Assembly (NCBI RefSeq): GCF_019925205.1
Contig: NC_083567.1
Coordinates: 2,356,001 to 2,420,000, forward strand
Source: Metopolophium dirhodum
Taxonomy: Eukaryota > Arthropoda > Insecta > Hemiptera > Aphididae
Length of the DNA stretch: 64,000 nt
Direction of reading: 5' to 3'
Positions 62,402 through 64,000 of the stretch are shown here, in pieces. The translations under genes were made by a program, and so were the position numbers. Position 1 is the stretch's first letter; each line of letters starts with the position of its first letter. A model generated the notes under the pieces. It worked only from the letters and a program-made list of their open reading frames with translations. It was not told the DNA's origin and did no database searches.

Positions 62402-64000
62402 ATAAATGGATAACCTAACCTATAGTTTTTATTTTCTTTATCTACAAGCATTTAAAGTTGAGTAGAGTAGTTTGATCACCTCACATCAACATATTAAACA
62501 TATTTATTAATTCAACGTGTCCATAAAAATATGATATTCTGCATTTTTGCTTAAGAATAGGTATATGAAATTAAAAATACTTCCATGCGTGCGCGGTTGT
62601 CGTTCAAAATCTCAAAGATAAGAAAACAATTATTCATACCTATTTTAGAATAAACTAGACATTGATTTTATAAGTAAAAATATGCTTATAGGTAGTTACG
62701 TAGTGTAATAGTAAAATTACTATAATATTGTTACTGTTTTGTGTTGACTTACTTCAAAATTGTCCGAAAACCTTTTTTTTATATAACACAAAAATTGATT
62801 GAAAAGAGATCACGGCGATCGAGTGCGTTTAGCGTTCAAAAATAATTGCTTCACACTAATTTACAATTGTACATTGTGATTCACCAAACATGCTCACCAC
62901 CATTTTTTTACGATAGGTAATGCAGTTATTTAAAGTTTTTTTGAACTTTCGAATTCTTGAGATTTTTTGTACTACTATTATTAAGTATCCTGGGGAGATA
63001 CTATCTTATGTTTATCAAAGAGAACCTACCTTTTCTATTATAAATTATTTATTTTTAATATTTCTGAATATATGTTGATGTATAAAATTCAAAATTTGAA
63101 CTAGTAGTTATTGAGCTAGGTATTTAACTTTGTGTAGGTACCCACTAGTAGGATAATAAGTCCGGTCCGTAATGGATTTGGAAGATATGATGATATAAAA
63201 AAGTTATAGTTATTAACATTTCTCTATCAACAATATTAATAATAATATGTACAAATGGTTATTCAAGTATCATAAATATTAAATACTATTTTCAATGAAT
63301 ATTATCATTAATATAAATAGTTTAATAACGGAGAAACTACACGTTCGAATTTTTAACTATAGGACATAGGTATATCAAAATGTTCAAAAATGAAAAAATT
63401 ATCCATCAAATAATTTATATTAAAAAAGATCAGTCCTCGATTAAAAAACAGAAGGTTGTATTGTCACATATGCCTGCAGACACTGCTCCTAAAGTATTAC
63501 ATCAAGAGGATGTCAGCGCACTATTTGTTTTCTCTCTGTGACTCACGTGAAACACAGACAAAAATCATTTACGCAGAACCATTTTATTTATGTTTCTAAG
63601 TAATCTTAAACATCATTCAAATTTTCAAAACTTTTGATATGTCATTCACTCACGCCCTTAAAAATATTATCCTCTATATTATTGCAATAGTTGATTTTAC
63701 TCTAAGATTCCTAAAAATCATAAAAACAGGTTGACACGCAGTGTATACCCACTCTGTATAGCGCAAGCGTTAAGACAGTCAGGTCCCCCTGGAAAATCAC
63801 CCCTAACGATTTCCGTACCCATCGTGTGTGCTTTCGTCGAGAAATCGAGTGTCCGAGTGTAATCAAGTTTTTTTTATTATTGTATTTGACGGTCTTGCGG
63901 CCTACGGAAGGGAGGGGGTGGTTGATGTTGTACACTCGGTCCAATAATATAATAGGTATATTATTTGAACCCTCATTGTATTCGGAGTAGTCACTTTTAT
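62402..64000. other. Right edge, no gene seen
   Basis: AT-rich with a repeat fragment at 63305-63480 (see 18790) and a GC-richer stretch at 63745-63925 that might be the edge of another repeat or exon. No splice-bounded open frame is convincing. Confidence 0.4.

Overview
The window looks like nuclear DNA of an aphid (inferred, probably Macrosiphini such as the pea aphid lineage). It is strongly AT-rich, full of words like TAGGTAC and ACCTACCTA, dense in small DNA transposons, and its only good genes are intron-containing and insect-like. It carries no bacterial operons, CRISPR arrays or rRNA, and I found no convincing tRNA. The species call rests on composition and repeat style, not on a database match.

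Two protein-coding genes can be built, both on the + strand. Gene 1 (730-9517) encodes a 135-residue protein with a signal peptide. Its first coding exon is 27 nt, followed by an 8.4 kb intron and one terminal exon. Gene 2 (44599-56029) encodes a 76-residue, tyrosine-rich protein with a signal peptide in three exons of 21, 92 and 118 nt; intron 1 is 10.7 kb. In both, a tiny first exon ends in phase 0 inside the signal peptide, a layout common in insect cuticle and secreted-protein genes. I cannot name either family. Both have a poly(A) signal (9854 and 56041). Gene 2 also has an upstream ORF that overlaps its start codon.

The rest is intron and intergenic DNA built from repeats. 1-729: CpG-rich left edge and gene 1 promoter area with a CT tract. 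757-9136 (gene 1 intron): pogo-like MITE, a 5'-truncated LINE whose reverse transcriptase C-terminus is still open, a decayed second LINE, and a hAT MITE with a perfect 8-bp target duplication. 9.9-44.5 kb: about 34 kb without a confident host gene, holding hAT derivatives and MITEs, TA-flanked foldback elements, tandem duplications, a short retroposon, a Tigger-like MITE, and a 1.3 kb element with long inverted repeats around a FLYWCH zinc-finger exon (Mutator-like). 44.6-55.3 kb (gene 2 intron 1): a CpG-rich exon-like block ending in a strong splice donor (46.55-46.89 kb), a retroposon and a foldback copy. 56-64 kb: hAT MITE, a 0.93 kb near-perfect palindrome, a duplicated segment whose first copy carries an extra insertion, and a 5'-truncated LINE end with a 13-bp target duplication.

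The items most worth a second look are the FLYWCH exon between Mutator-type inverted repeats, the large palindrome as a possible long-hairpin RNA locus, and the two small secreted-protein genes. I see no sign of a multi-gene pathway; the two genes are linked only by architecture and predicted secretion.
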